64,000 nt of DNA. It comes from Massilia sp. Leaf139 (GTDB lineage: Bacteria; Pseudomonadota; Gammaproteobacteria; Burkholderiales; Burkholderiaceae_D). The notes beneath the pieces are model-generated. The model did no database searches. It was given only the letters and a program-made list of their open reading frames with translations, and was not told where the DNA came from. This document shows positions 48,467 through 56,598 of the stretch, in pieces. Within the stretch, counting starts at the first letter, position 1. The number at the start of each line of letters is the position of its first letter. The stretch lies in the NCBI RefSeq assembly GCF_001424165.1, contig NZ_LMOJ01000023.1:199708-263707 (forward strand), in the 5' to 3' direction. The position numbers and the translations under genes are program-made.

Positions 48467-49305
48467 CGGACTGGGTCAACCGGGTATTCTGCGAGGATGC
48501 GCTGGCAGGACTGGCGCGCATCCCCGATGGCGCCGTTGACCTGATCCTCACCGATCCGCCCTATAACCTCGGCAAGGACTACGGCAACGGCTCCGACCAG
48601 CAAAGCGTCGAAGCCTATCTGGCCTGGACCGAGCAATGGATCGATGCCGCGCTGCCCAAGCTGAAACCCAACGGCAGCCTGTACATCTTCCTCACCTGGC
48701 GCTTCGCGCCCGAAATCTTCGTGATGCTGAAAAAGCGCATGACGATGATGAACGAGATCATCTGGGATCGGCGCGTGCCTTCGATGGGCGGCAGCGTGCG
48801 CAGCTTCAGCTCGGTGCACGACACCATCGGCTTTTTCGTCAATCGCAAGGATTACTATTTCGACCTGGACGCGGTGCGCATCCCGTACGACGCGGCGACC
48901 AAAAAGGCGCGTTCGCGCTCGATCTTCGTCGGCGCTAAATGGTTAGAGGTCGGCTACAACCCGAAAGACCTGTGGAGCGTCTCGCGCCTGCACCGCGAAC
49001 ATCCGGAGCGCGCCGACCACCCGACGCAGAAGCCGCTCGAGATCATCGAGCGCATGATCAAGGCTTCCTGTCCGGCGGGCGGCATCGTGCTCGATCCCTT
49101 CATGGGTAGCGGCACCACGGCGATCGCCGCGCGCCGGCTCGGGCGCCAGTACGCCGGCTTCGAGCTGAATCCGGAATACTGCGCCATCATCGACGCGCGC
49201 CTGGCCGCGCCGGAACCGCAACCCACCATCAAACAACGCAAGAGCATCGCGCGCGCGGCCAAGGCCGTGATCCGCGCCGCCAGCACCACCGAGGAACAAG
49301 CATGA
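48463..49305 (+). CDS. Site-specific DNA methyltransferase (DPPY class) inside the his operon
   Basis: A 280-residue DNA methyltransferase, probably N6-adenine or N4-cytosine specific. The catalytic motif IV DPPY is at 31-34 ([17 protein letters not shown]) and the SAM motif I FMGSGTT is at about 213, after [17 protein letters not shown]; the order DPPY then FxGxG marks the beta class. No restriction gene is near it. It starts within the hisD stop and its own stop overlaps the hisC start, so it is translationally coupled on both sides. The recognition site is unknown; YhdJ-like enzymes share this layout. The basic C-terminal tail (about 250-280) may bind DNA. Confidence 0.92.
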   Translation: MTDWVNRVFCEDALAGLARIPDGAVDLILTDPPYNLGKDYGNGSDQQSVEAYLAWTEQWIDAALPKLKPNGSLYIFLTWRFAPEIFVMLKKRMTMMNEIIWDRRVPSMGGSVRSFSSVHDTIGFFVNRKDYYFDLDAVRIPYDAATKKARSRSIFVGAKWLEVGYNPKDLWSVSRLHREHPERADHPTQKPLEIIERMIKASCPAGGIVLDPFMGSGTTAIAARRLGRQYAGFELNPEYCAIIDARLAAPEPQPTIKQRKSIARAAKAVIRAASTTEEQA

Positions 49306-50399
49306 GCTCCATGGACAACCTGATCGCCAACGTCATCCGCGCCGACGTGCGCGCCAACAGCGCCTATGTCGTACCGGACGCGAGCGGCTACATCAAGCTC
49401 GATGCGATGGAAAACCCCTATGAGCTGCCGGAAGCGCTGCGCCAGGAACTGGGCCAGCGCCTGGCCGACGCCGTCCTGAACCGCTATCCGGTGGCCTCGT
49501 ATGCGACGCTGAAGGACAAAGTAAAAGACAAGCTCGGCGTCCCGGCCGGCTACGACGTCCTGCTCGGCAACGGCTCGGATGAATTGATCCAGATCGTGAC
49601 GACCACGGTCGCCAACCAGGAACGCCGCGCCGCCGTGCTGGCGCCGGTGCCCGCCTTTGTCATGTATGCGCGCTCGGCCCAGTTCGCGGGCGCGGATTTC
49701 GTGAGCGTCAAGCTGAAGGCCGACTTCACGCTCGACATGGAAGCGATGCTGGCCGCGATCGCCCTGCACCGGCCCGCCGTCGTGTTTCTGGCCTACCCGA
49801 ACAACCCGACCGGCAACCTGTTCGCGGTCGAGGACATCGAAGCCATCCTGCAGGCGCAGGGCGAGCACGGCCTGGTCGTGGTCGACGAGGCCTATCACCC
49901 CTTCGCCCGCACCACCTTCATGGATCGCCTCGGCGAGTTCGAGAACCTGATCGTGATGCGCACCGTGTCGAAGCTCGGCCTGGCCGGCATCCGCCTCGGC
50001 TACATGACGGCCGCGCCCGCGCTGCTGGACGAATTCGAGAAGGTGCGCCCGCCCTACAACGTCAACGTGCTCACGCAAGTGGCGGCCGAGTTCGTGCTGG
50101 AACACATCGACGTCCTCGACGCCCAGGCCGCCAGCATCAATGCCGAGCGCGAGAAGCTGGCCGGCGAACTGGCGGCGCTGCCGGGGGTCGAAGTATTTCC
50201 GTCGGCCGCGAATTTCATTGCGCTGCGCGTACCGGATGCGGGCGCGGTCTGCGCAAAACTCCTGGACGAGAAGGTGCTGATCAAAAATTTGAGTAAAATG
50301 CATGGATCGCTGGCCAATTGCATCCGTGTAACGGTCAGCACCCCGGAAGAAAATTCCGCATTCCTGAATGCCCTCAGGACCGCGCTCACGCCAGCGTAA
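49302..50399 (+). CDS. hisC: Histidinol-phosphate aminotransferase
   Basis: A 365-residue PLP enzyme that converts imidazole-acetol phosphate and glutamate to histidinol phosphate. Signatures: [44 protein letters not shown] and the PLP-lysine segment [16 protein letters not shown]. The ATG lies inside the stop of the methyltransferase gene (ATGA). Confidence 0.96.
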   Translation: MSSMDNLIANVIRADVRANSAYVVPDASGYIKLDAMENPYELPEALRQELGQRLADAVLNRYPVASYATLKDKVKDKLGVPAGYDVLLGNGSDELIQIVTTTVANQERRAAVLAPVPAFVMYARSAQFAGADFVSVKLKADFTLDMEAMLAAIALHRPAVVFLAYPNNPTGNLFAVEDIEAILQAQGEHGLVVVDEAYHPFARTTFMDRLGEFENLIVMRTVSKLGLAGIRLGYMTAAPALLDEFEKVRPPYNVNVLTQVAAEFVLEHIDVLDAQAASINAEREKLAGELAALPGVEVFPSAANFIALRVPDAGAVCAKLLDEKVLIKNLSKMHGSLANCIRVTVSTPEENSAFLNALRTALTPA

Positions 50400-50426
50400 G
50401 CGCCCCTGAACCGACGAGCACCTTTC

Positions 50427-51017
50427 ATGACCCGCACCGCTGACATCACCCGCAACACCAACGAGACGCAGATCCGCGTCGCGCTCAATCTCGACGGTAC
50501 CGGCCGCCAGAAACTCAATACCGGCGTGCCCTTCCTCGACCACATGCTCGACCAGATCGCGCGCCACGGCATGATCGACCTCGAGGTCGAAGCCGTCGGC
50601 GACCTGCACATCGACGCCCACCACACGGTCGAGGACACCGGCATCACGCTCGGCATGGCGATCGCAAAAGCGGTCGGCGACAAGAAGGGCATGACCCGTT
50701 ATGGCCACTCCTATGTGCCGCTCGACGAGGCGCTGTCGCGCGTGGTGATCGATTTCTCGGGCCGTCCCGGCCTGGAGATGCACATCCCCTGGACGCGCGC
50801 CATGATCGGCACCTTCGACGTCGACCTGACGGGCGAATTCTTCCGCGGCTTCGTCAACCACGCCGGCGTCACCCTGCACATCGATAACCTGCGCGGCGTG
50901 AACGCGCACCACCAGTGCGAGACCGTCTTCAAGGCGTTCGGCCGCGCGCTGCGCATGGCCACCACGCTCGATGAGCGCGCCGCCGGCATCATCCCGTCCA
51001 CCAAAGGCAGCCTTTAA
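50427..51017 (+). CDS. hisB: Imidazoleglycerol-phosphate dehydratase
   Basis: A 196-residue monofunctional dehydratase (no phosphatase domain). The manganese ligands lie in repeated segments: [34 protein letters not shown] and [20 protein letters not shown] (cited in full at 20 residues). It follows hisC by 27 bases. The histidinol-phosphatase activity must come from a separate gene outside the window. Confidence 0.97.
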   Translation: MTRTADITRNTNETQIRVALNLDGTGRQKLNTGVPFLDHMLDQIARHGMIDLEVEAVGDLHIDAHHTVEDTGITLGMAIAKAVGDKKGMTRYGHSYVPLDEALSRVVIDFSGRPGLEMHIPWTRAMIGTFDVDLTGEFFRGFVNHAGVTLHIDNLRGVNAHHQCETVFKAFGRALRMATTLDERAAGIIPSTKGSL

Positions 51018-51033
51018 TCGGGCCTATTCAGCG

Positions 51034-51675
51034 ATGGCAAACAAGATCGTAGTGATCGACGGCCTGGGCAACCTGCGCTCGGTGGCGCAGGCGCTGCGCG
51101 CCGCGGCGCCGGAAGCGGACATCCTGGTCTCCAGCAAAGCCGAGGACATCGACAGCGCCGACCGCATCGTGCTGCCGGGGCAGGGCGCCATGCGCGACTG
51201 CATGAACAGCCTGCGTGCCTCCGGCGCCGAGGAAGCCCTGCTGCGCGCAGTGAAAAGCCGCCCGGTGATGGGCGTCTGCGTCGGCGAGCAGATGCTGTTC
51301 GACGAGAGCGAGGAAAACGGCGGCACGCCGGGCCTGGGCCTCTTGCCCGGCAAGGTCGTGCGCTTCCAGCTCGATGGAAAGACGCAGGCCGACGGCTCGC
51401 GCTTCAAGGTGCCGCAGATGGGCTGGAACCGCGTGCGCCAGACCCGCGCCCACGCGCTCTGGGAGGGCGTCGAGGACGGCAGCTATTTCTATTTCGTGCA
51501 CAGCTATTATGTCGCGCCGGAAGAGGCGAGCGACACCATCGGCGAAACCGACTACGGCGGCTTGTACACCTGCGCCGTCGCGCGCGATAACATCGTCGCC
51601 ACCCAGTTCCACCCCGAAAAGAGCGCGGCCGCCGGGCTGCGTTTGTACCGCAATTTCATCCACTGGAATCCTTGA
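51034..51675 (+). CDS. hisH: Imidazole glycerol phosphate synthase, glutaminase subunit
   Basis: The 213-residue class I amidotransferase subunit that supplies ammonia to HisF. The nucleophile is in [12 protein letters not shown], the oxyanion loop region in PQMGWNRV, and the His/Glu pair in [10 protein letters not shown]. The start ATG 51034 lies 16 bases after hisB; a longer frame to 50971 runs inside hisB. The motif reads GVCVGEQ where GICLGMQ is more common, a conservative change. Confidence 0.95.
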   Translation: MANKIVVIDGLGNLRSVAQALRAAAPEADILVSSKAEDIDSADRIVLPGQGAMRDCMNSLRASGAEEALLRAVKSRPVMGVCVGEQMLFDESEENGGTPGLGLLPGKVVRFQLDGKTQADGSRFKVPQMGWNRVRQTRAHALWEGVEDGSYFYFVHSYYVAPEEASDTIGETDYGGLYTCAVARDNIVATQFHPEKSAAAGLRLYRNFIHWNP

Positions 51676-51727
51676 ACCGAATCTTGCAAAATTCGTTCAC
51701 TCCACCGTTCACTCACTGACCACGACC

Positions 51728-52504
51728 ATGCTGCTGATCCCCGCCATCGACCTGAAAGACGGTCACTGCGTTCGCCTCCAACAGGGCGATATGGACCTTG
51801 CCACCGTCTTCTCCGAAGACCCCGCCCAAATGGCCCTGCATTGGCTGCAAAAGGGCGCGCGCCGCCTGCACCTGGTCGATCTGAACGGCGCCTTTGCCGG
51901 CAAACCGAAGAACGAGCCGGCGATCAAATCGATCCTGCAAGTGGTGCAGGAGTTCGCAGAAGACAACGGCATCGACGAGATCCCGGTGCAGCTGGGCGGC
52001 GGCATCCGCGACCTCGACACCATCGAGCGCTACCTCGACGACGGCATCACCTACATCATCGTCGGCACCGCCGCTGTGAAGAACCCGGGCTTCCTGCACG
52101 ACGCCTGCGGCGCCTTCCCCGGCTCGATCATCGTCGGCCTCGATGCCAAGGACGGCAAGGTCGCCACTGACGGCTGGAGCAAGATGAGCGGCCACGAGGT
52201 CATCGACCTGGCCCAGAAATTCGAAGGCTACGGCGTCGAATCCATCATTTATACCGACATCGGCCGCGACGGCATGATGGGCGGCGTGAACATCGAAGCG
52301 ACCGTGCGCCTGGCGCAAGCGGTGCGCATCCCGATCATCGCTTCCGGCGGCCTGCACAACCTGGCCGACGTCGAAGCGCTGTGCGCGGTGCAGGACGAAG
52401 GCATCGAAGGCGTGATCTGCGGCCGTTCGATCTACGAAGGCACGATCGACCTGGCTTCGGCCCAGGCCCGCGCCGACGAACTGACCGAGGGCGAACAGGC
52501 TTAA
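51728..52504 (+). CDS. hisA: ProFAR isomerase
   Basis: A 258-residue (beta-alpha)8 barrel that opens the ribose of ProFAR to PRFAR. The first catalytic Asp lies in [16 protein letters not shown] and the second in [14 protein letters not shown]. The phosphate-binding loops are GGGIRD and ASGGLHN. It is slightly longer than usual at its C-terminus (an acidic DELTEGEQA tail). It follows hisH by 52 bases. Confidence 0.96.
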   Translation: MLLIPAIDLKDGHCVRLQQGDMDLATVFSEDPAQMALHWLQKGARRLHLVDLNGAFAGKPKNEPAIKSILQVVQEFAEDNGIDEIPVQLGGGIRDLDTIERYLDDGITYIIVGTAAVKNPGFLHDACGAFPGSIIVGLDAKDGKVATDGWSKMSGHEVIDLAQKFEGYGVESIIYTDIGRDGMMGGVNIEATVRLAQAVRIPIIASGGLHNLADVEALCAVQDEGIEGVICGRSIYEGTIDLASAQARADELTEGEQA

Positions 52505-52521
52505 TCGGCCTTGTAAATACT

Positions 52522-53286
52522 ATGCTGGCAAAACGCATCATCCCCTGCCTCGACGTGACGGGCGGGCGCGTCGTCAAGGGCGTCAATTTCACCGAGCTGC
52601 GCGACGCCGGCGACCCGGTCGAAATCGCCCGCCGCTACGACGGCCAGGGCGCCGACGAAATTACCTTCCTCGACATTACGGCGTCCAGCGACGGCCGCGA
52701 CCTGATCCTGCCGATCATCGAAGCTGTGGCCGCCACCGTCTTCATCCCGCTGACGGTGGGCGGCGGCGTGCGCAAGGTCGAGGACGTGCGGCGCTTATTG
52801 AATGCCGGCGCCGACAAGGTCAGCATGAACACCTCGGCCGTGCAGAACCCGCAGCTGGTGTTCGACGCCTCGCAGAAGCACGGCTCCCAGTGCATCGTGG
52901 TGGCGATCGACGCCAAGCAGGTCGCCCCCGGCAAATGGGAAGTGTTCACCCATGGCGGCCGGAATGCCACCGGCATGGACGCGGTGGAATGGGCGCAGCA
53001 ACTTGAAAAACTGGGCGCGGGCGAACTGCTCTTGACCAGCATGGATCGCGACGGGACGAAATCCGGTTTCGACCTGGGCCTAACGCGCGCCGTCTCGGAC
53101 GCGGTCGGCATTCCCGTGATCGCCTCGGGCGGCGTCGGCGGTCTGCAGGATCTGGCCGACGGCGTGCTCAAGGGGCACGCCGACGCGGTGCTGGCGGCGT
53201 CCATCTTCCACTACGGGCAGCACACGGTCGGCGAAGCGAAACGCTTCATGGCCGAACGCGGCATCCCGATGCGCCTGGAATCATAA
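52522..53286 (+). CDS. hisF: Imidazole glycerol phosphate synthase, cyclase subunit
   Basis: A 254-residue barrel that forms imidazole glycerol phosphate and AICAR using ammonia from HisH. Catalytic Asp residues lie in [16 protein letters not shown] and [13 protein letters not shown]. Phosphate loops: GGGVRKVED and [10 protein letters not shown]. The ATG at 52522 is the family-typical start ([11 protein letters not shown]). Confidence 0.97.
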   Translation: MLAKRIIPCLDVTGGRVVKGVNFTELRDAGDPVEIARRYDGQGADEITFLDITASSDGRDLILPIIEAVAATVFIPLTVGGGVRKVEDVRRLLNAGADKVSMNTSAVQNPQLVFDASQKHGSQCIVVAIDAKQVAPGKWEVFTHGGRNATGMDAVEWAQQLEKLGAGELLLTSMDRDGTKSGFDLGLTRAVSDAVGIPVIASGGVGGLQDLADGVLKGHADAVLAASIFHYGQHTVGEAKRFMAERGIPMRLES

Positions 53287-53289
53287 AAC

Positions 53290-53706
53290 ATGCCCCATTC
53301 GACGAACAATGCGGCATGGCTGAAGAAGGTGCGCTGGGACGAGCACGGCCTGGTGCCGGTGATCGCCCAGGAAGCCTCCACCGGCGACATATTGATGTTC
53401 GCCTGGATGAACCGCGACGCCCTGGCGCGCACGGTGGAACTGGGCGAAGCCGTGTACTGGAGCCGCTCGCGTAAAAAGCTGTGGCACAAGGGCGAGGAAT
53501 CCGGGCACACGCAAAAGGTGCTGGAGATCCGCCTCGACTGCGACGAAGACGTGGTGCTGCTGAAGATCGAGCAGGCCGGCGGCATCGCCTGCCATACCGG
53601 CCGCCATTCCTGCTTTTATCAAAAATTCGACGGCGAGGACTGGCAGGCGGTGGAACCGGTGCTGCAGGATCCGAAAACAATTTACGCGGACAAGAAAAAA
53701 TCATGA
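53290..53706 (+). CDS. hisI: Phosphoribosyl-AMP cyclohydrolase
   Basis: A 138-residue zinc enzyme that opens the purine ring of PR-AMP. Motifs: [25 protein letters not shown] is cited by its parts ([33 protein letters not shown]). Metal ligands are in [11 protein letters not shown] and [10 protein letters not shown]. It is a separate enzyme, not fused to HisE. The stop overlaps the hisE start (ATGA). Confidence 0.96.
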   Translation: MPHSTNNAAWLKKVRWDEHGLVPVIAQEASTGDILMFAWMNRDALARTVELGEAVYWSRSRKKLWHKGEESGHTQKVLEIRLDCDEDVVLLKIEQAGGIACHTGRHSCFYQKFDGEDWQAVEPVLQDPKTIYADKKKS

Positions 53707-54044
53707 GCACGACCCTGGCGCGTGTGGCGCAAACGATCGAATCGCGCAAGCCCGAACACGGCGGCGACCCGGCCACCTCGTATGTCGCCAAGCTGTTTTC
53801 CAAAGGCGACGATGCGATCCTGAAGAAGATCGGCGAGGAAGCCACCGAGACCGTGATGGCGGCGAAAGACGCGCGCGTCTCGGGCGATTCCTCCAAGCTG
53901 GTCTACGAAGTGGCCGACCTCTGGTTCCATTCGATGCTGCTGCTGGCGAAGTTCGACCTGACGCCGCAGCAGGTGCTGGACGAACTGGCGCGCCGCGAGG
54001 GACTGTCGGGCCTGGAAGAAAAGGCGGCGCGCAAGGACGCCTGA
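53703..54044 (+). CDS. hisE: Phosphoribosyl-ATP pyrophosphohydrolase
   Basis: A 113-residue all-helical MazG-like enzyme that removes pyrophosphate from PR-ATP. Motifs: [24 protein letters not shown] is cited by its parts ([26 protein letters not shown]) and [14 protein letters not shown]. It is the last gene of the histidine operon. Confidence 0.95.
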   Translation: MSTTLARVAQTIESRKPEHGGDPATSYVAKLFSKGDDAILKKIGEEATETVMAAKDARVSGDSSKLVYEVADLWFHSMLLLAKFDLTPQQVLDELARREGLSGLEEKAARKDA

Positions 54045-54059
54045 GTCCACGCCGCGTCA

Positions 54060-54087
54060 TTGCCGCGTCATCGTTCTCATATAAGAT
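54060..54087 (+). promoter_or_regulatory. Possible promoter for hinT and tatABC
   Basis: TTGCCG (54060-54065) and TAAGAT (54082-54087) are 16 bases apart, in the gap between hisE and hinT. A second -10-like TATAGT lies at 54107-54112 with no good -35 box. Confidence 0.35.
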
Positions 54088-54148
54088 AGTTCGGATTGCC
54101 CTGCGGTATAGTGAAGTTGCTGCAGCAACAGAGACTGGAGACAACAAG

Positions 54149-54523
54149 ATGGATAACTGCATTTTCTGCAAGATCGCCGCGAAGCAGATCCCGGCGCAAG
54201 TCGTCTACGAAGACGAGGACGTGCTGGCATTTAAAGACATCAACCCGGCCGCGCCCGTGCATTTATTGGTGATCCCGAAGCAGCATGTCGACACCCTGTC
54301 CGACGTGACCGAGGCGCACACGGCGGTGCTCGGTAAAATGCTGGCGCTGGCACCGAAACTGGCCGCTGAACACGGCGTCGCCGTAACGCGCGGCGCCGAC
54401 GGCAAACCGGGCGGCGGTTTCAAAACCCTGATCAACAGCGGGCCGAATGGCGGCCAGGAAGTCTATCACCTGCACATGCACGTGTATGGTGGCGCCCGTC
54501 CGTGGCGCGGCCTGGGAACTTGA
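54149..54523 (+). CDS. hinT: Histidine triad (HIT) nucleotide-binding protein
   Basis: A 124-residue HinT-type phosphoramidase. The HIT motif is YHLHMHVYGG near the end, and the N-terminal CIFCKIAAKQIPAQVVYEDE is typical of the group. In this order of bacteria it commonly lies between hisE and tatA, as here. Confidence 0.95.
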   Translation: MDNCIFCKIAAKQIPAQVVYEDEDVLAFKDINPAAPVHLLVIPKQHVDTLSDVTEAHTAVLGKMLALAPKLAAEHGVAVTRGADGKPGGGFKTLINSGPNGGQEVYHLHMHVYGGARPWRGLGT

Positions 54524-54638
54524 AAGCCTTCTAAGCCTTTTCTAACCGTTATGCGCGCCTGCATGGCTTATACTGGCGCAGACGTTTCAACCAGGCTTCA
54601 ACGATTGCGGGCGCCTGCGCCCACTGAGGAGATTTGAT

Positions 54639-54878
54639 ATGGGTTCGATGAGCATTTGGCACTGGGTAATCGTGCTGGTCGTGGTGGTGCTGCTGTTCGG
54701 TACCAAGAAGCTGGGCAATGTCGGTTCCGACATCGGCAAGGCCGTCAAAGGTTTTAAGGATGGCGTCAAGGGCGAGGAAGAGAAATCCGCCGCCAATCCG
54801 TCGACGCCGGTGCCGCCTAGCCAGGTCGCCGACAAATCGACGATCGACGTCGAGACCCGCGAAAAGCACCGTTCGTAA
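54639..54878 (+). CDS. tatA: Twin-arginine translocase subunit TatA
   Basis: A 79-residue TatA: a short N-terminal membrane helix ([15 protein letters not shown]), then the hinge and amphipathic helix [20 protein letters not shown], then a polar tail. It forms the transport pore for folded proteins. First of tatABC. Confidence 0.96.
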   Translation: MGSMSIWHWVIVLVVVVLLFGTKKLGNVGSDIGKAVKGFKDGVKGEEEKSAANPSTPVPPSQVADKSTIDVETREKHRS

Positions 54879-54893
54879 TCCGGTCGCGGCCAT

Positions 54894-55385
54894 ATGATCG
54901 ACCTGGGACTGTCGAAGCTCGCCATCATCGGTGTGGTGGCGCTGATCGTGATCGGCCCTGAAAAGCTGCCGAAGGTGGCGCGCATGGCCGGCACCCTGTA
55001 CGGCCGCGCCCAGCGCTACCTGCACGACGTCAAGTCCGAGGTCAGCCGCGAGATCCAGCTCGACGAGCTGCGCAACCTGCAAAAAGAGGTGGCCGACAGC
55101 GCCGCCGAGTTCCAGTCGGACGTCGAGCATCACATGACGAGCAGCCTGCAGGAAGTCGAATCGGCCTGGCGCGGCGACATCCAGCCGACGGCCCCGGCGC
55201 CGACGGCCAGCATGGACAACCTCGAGCGCAAGGCCAAGGATTTCCGGCGCAAGAAGCTGGTACGTTCTTCCGCCATCCCGGCCTGGTACAAGCACCGCAC
55301 CGGTGGTAAAACCCGCGTGTTGTCGGGCGCCGCGCGCGTGCGCAAGTTCCGCCCCGGCGTCAAATCCAATGTATCGTTCTTTTAA
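54894..55385 (+). CDS. tatB: Twin-arginine translocase subunit TatB
   Basis: A 163-residue TatB: the N-terminal helix LSKLAIIGVVALIVIGPEKLP, a long amphipathic helix and a basic C-terminal tail. With TatC it forms the receptor for RR-signal peptides. The stop is directly adjacent to the tatC start. Confidence 0.95.
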   Translation: MIDLGLSKLAIIGVVALIVIGPEKLPKVARMAGTLYGRAQRYLHDVKSEVSREIQLDELRNLQKEVADSAAEFQSDVEHHMTSSLQEVESAWRGDIQPTAPAPTASMDNLERKAKDFRRKKLVRSSAIPAWYKHRTGGKTRVLSGAARVRKFRPGVKSNVSFF

Positions 55386-56141
55386 ATGACAGACGAAGCG
55401 CCAGTCGAAGAAACCTTCATCTCCCACCTCGTCGAACTGCGCGACCGCCTGGTCAAGGCCATCATCGGCGTCGCCATCGTCTGCATCGGATTGTTCATCT
55501 GGCCGGGGCCGAAGGAAATCTACGACTTCCTCGCGATGCCAATGCTGCAGTCGCTGCCGCCGGGCGCCCAGATGATCGCCACCGGCGTCGTCGCGCCTTT
55601 CCTGGTGCCGATGAAGGTCACCCTGATGGCGGCCATCATCGTGGCGCTGCCCTGGGTGTTCTACCAGATGTGGGCCTTCGTCGCCCCCGGCCTGTACGCC
55701 CACGAAAAACGCCTGGTGCTGCCCCTGGTGGTGTCGTCCTCGCTGCTGTTCATCGCCGGCGTCGCCTTCTGCTATTTCTTCGTGTTCGGCCGCGTGTTCC
55801 ACTTCATCGCCGAATTCGCGCCGACCTCGATCGCCGTCATGCCGGACATCGAGAATTACCTCGATTTCGTGATGTCGATGTGCCTCGCCTTCGGCGCCAC
55901 CTTCGAGGTGCCGGTGGTGGTCGTGATCCTGGTGCGCATGGGCATCGTCAGCATCGAGAAGCTGAAATCGATCCGCCCTTACCTGATCGTCGGCGCCTTC
56001 GTCATCGCGGCCATCGTCACGCCGCCGGACGTGGTCAGCCAGCTGGCGCTGGCCATCCCGATGTGTCTGCTGTTCGAACTGGGCTTATTGGTCGCTCCGA
56101 TGTTCGTGCGGATGACGCGCGCGCCGGAAGAGACCGCATGA
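55386..56141 (+). CDS. tatC: Twin-arginine translocase subunit TatC
   Basis: A 251-residue six-helix membrane protein that recognises twin-arginine signals. Motifs: FISHLVELRDRLVKAII at the N-terminus, WAFVAPGLYAHEKRLV in the first periplasmic loop region, and the conserved Glu in FGATFEVPVVV. It starts one base after tatB stops. A REP palindrome follows 2 bases after the stop. Confidence 0.97.
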   Translation: MTDEAPVEETFISHLVELRDRLVKAIIGVAIVCIGLFIWPGPKEIYDFLAMPMLQSLPPGAQMIATGVVAPFLVPMKVTLMAAIIVALPWVFYQMWAFVAPGLYAHEKRLVLPLVVSSSLLFIAGVAFCYFFVFGRVFHFIAEFAPTSIAVMPDIENYLDFVMSMCLAFGATFEVPVVVVILVRMGIVSIEKLKSIRPYLIVGAFVIAAIVTPPDVVSQLALAIPMCLLFELGLLVAPMFVRMTRAPEETA

Positions 56142-56143
56142 AT

Positions 56144-56171
56144 GTAGGGTGGGCTCTCGAGCCCACCCTAC
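56144..56171. repeat. Perfect REP palindrome after tatC (locus D)
   Basis: A 28-base perfect palindrome with foot GTAGG, arms GTGGGCTC/GAGCCCAC, loop TC and closing CCTAC, so a GTAG foot is present on both strands. It lies in the convergent gap between tatC and the DUF2384 gene. Confidence 0.85.
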
Positions 56172-56184
56172 GTATCGCAAGTCG

Positions 56185-56442
56185 CTACTTGCCCGGCTTT
56201 AAGCCTCGCACGTATTCCATTACTTCGCTCTCGCGCCCCGCAGCCACCCGTTGCGCCGGCGTCTCGCCCTCGAATGCCGCCAGCGGCGCCTCCATCCAGC
56301 TGCTCGCCGCCTCGTCACTGCCCAGCACCCCGCGCACGGCGTGCATGACCGTGTAATACGCCTGCGCCTTGCGCGACTGTTGCTGGAAACGGGCCTGCAG
56401 CGCCGCCAGGGCGCCGGAAGTCAATGGTTCATCCTGGTTCAT
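56185..56442 (-). CDS. Orphan DUF2384 (MbcA/ParS/Xre toxin-binding domain) protein
   Basis: An 85-residue protein whose second half (SDEAASSWMEAPLAAFEGET, then PAQRVAAGRESEVMEYVRGL) matches the pattern of the toxin-binding domain of Xre/MbcA/ParS antitoxins: W...P...l.G.tP...v..G....V...l. There is no helix-turn-helix of full size and no RES or other toxin gene next to it, so it is either an orphan antitoxin remnant or a small regulator that borrowed the domain. The ATG at 56442 has AGGA five bases upstream. Confidence 0.7.
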   Translation of the reverse strand: MNQDEPLTSGALAALQARFQQQSRKAQAYYTVMHAVRGVLGSDEAASSWMEAPLAAFEGETPAQRVAAGRESEVMEYVRGLKPGK

Positions 56443-56598
56443 AAAAATCCTGTGCAAAAAAACATCATCGTGCGGAAATTCTGTAAGTACAAGGTAACGC
56501 GTTGATATAATTTCGTTTTTACAATTTTGCTCAAGCGTTAACGCATTATCCGCTTGTGCTCTATTGTCGCCGGTTTTCTCAGCTACCTAAGGAACACT

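Noticed and set aside
48463..49305. Restriction-modification system at the methyltransferase
   Set aside because: Neighbours on both sides are histidine genes and no endonuclease or specificity gene is present; it is treated as a solitary methyltransferase.
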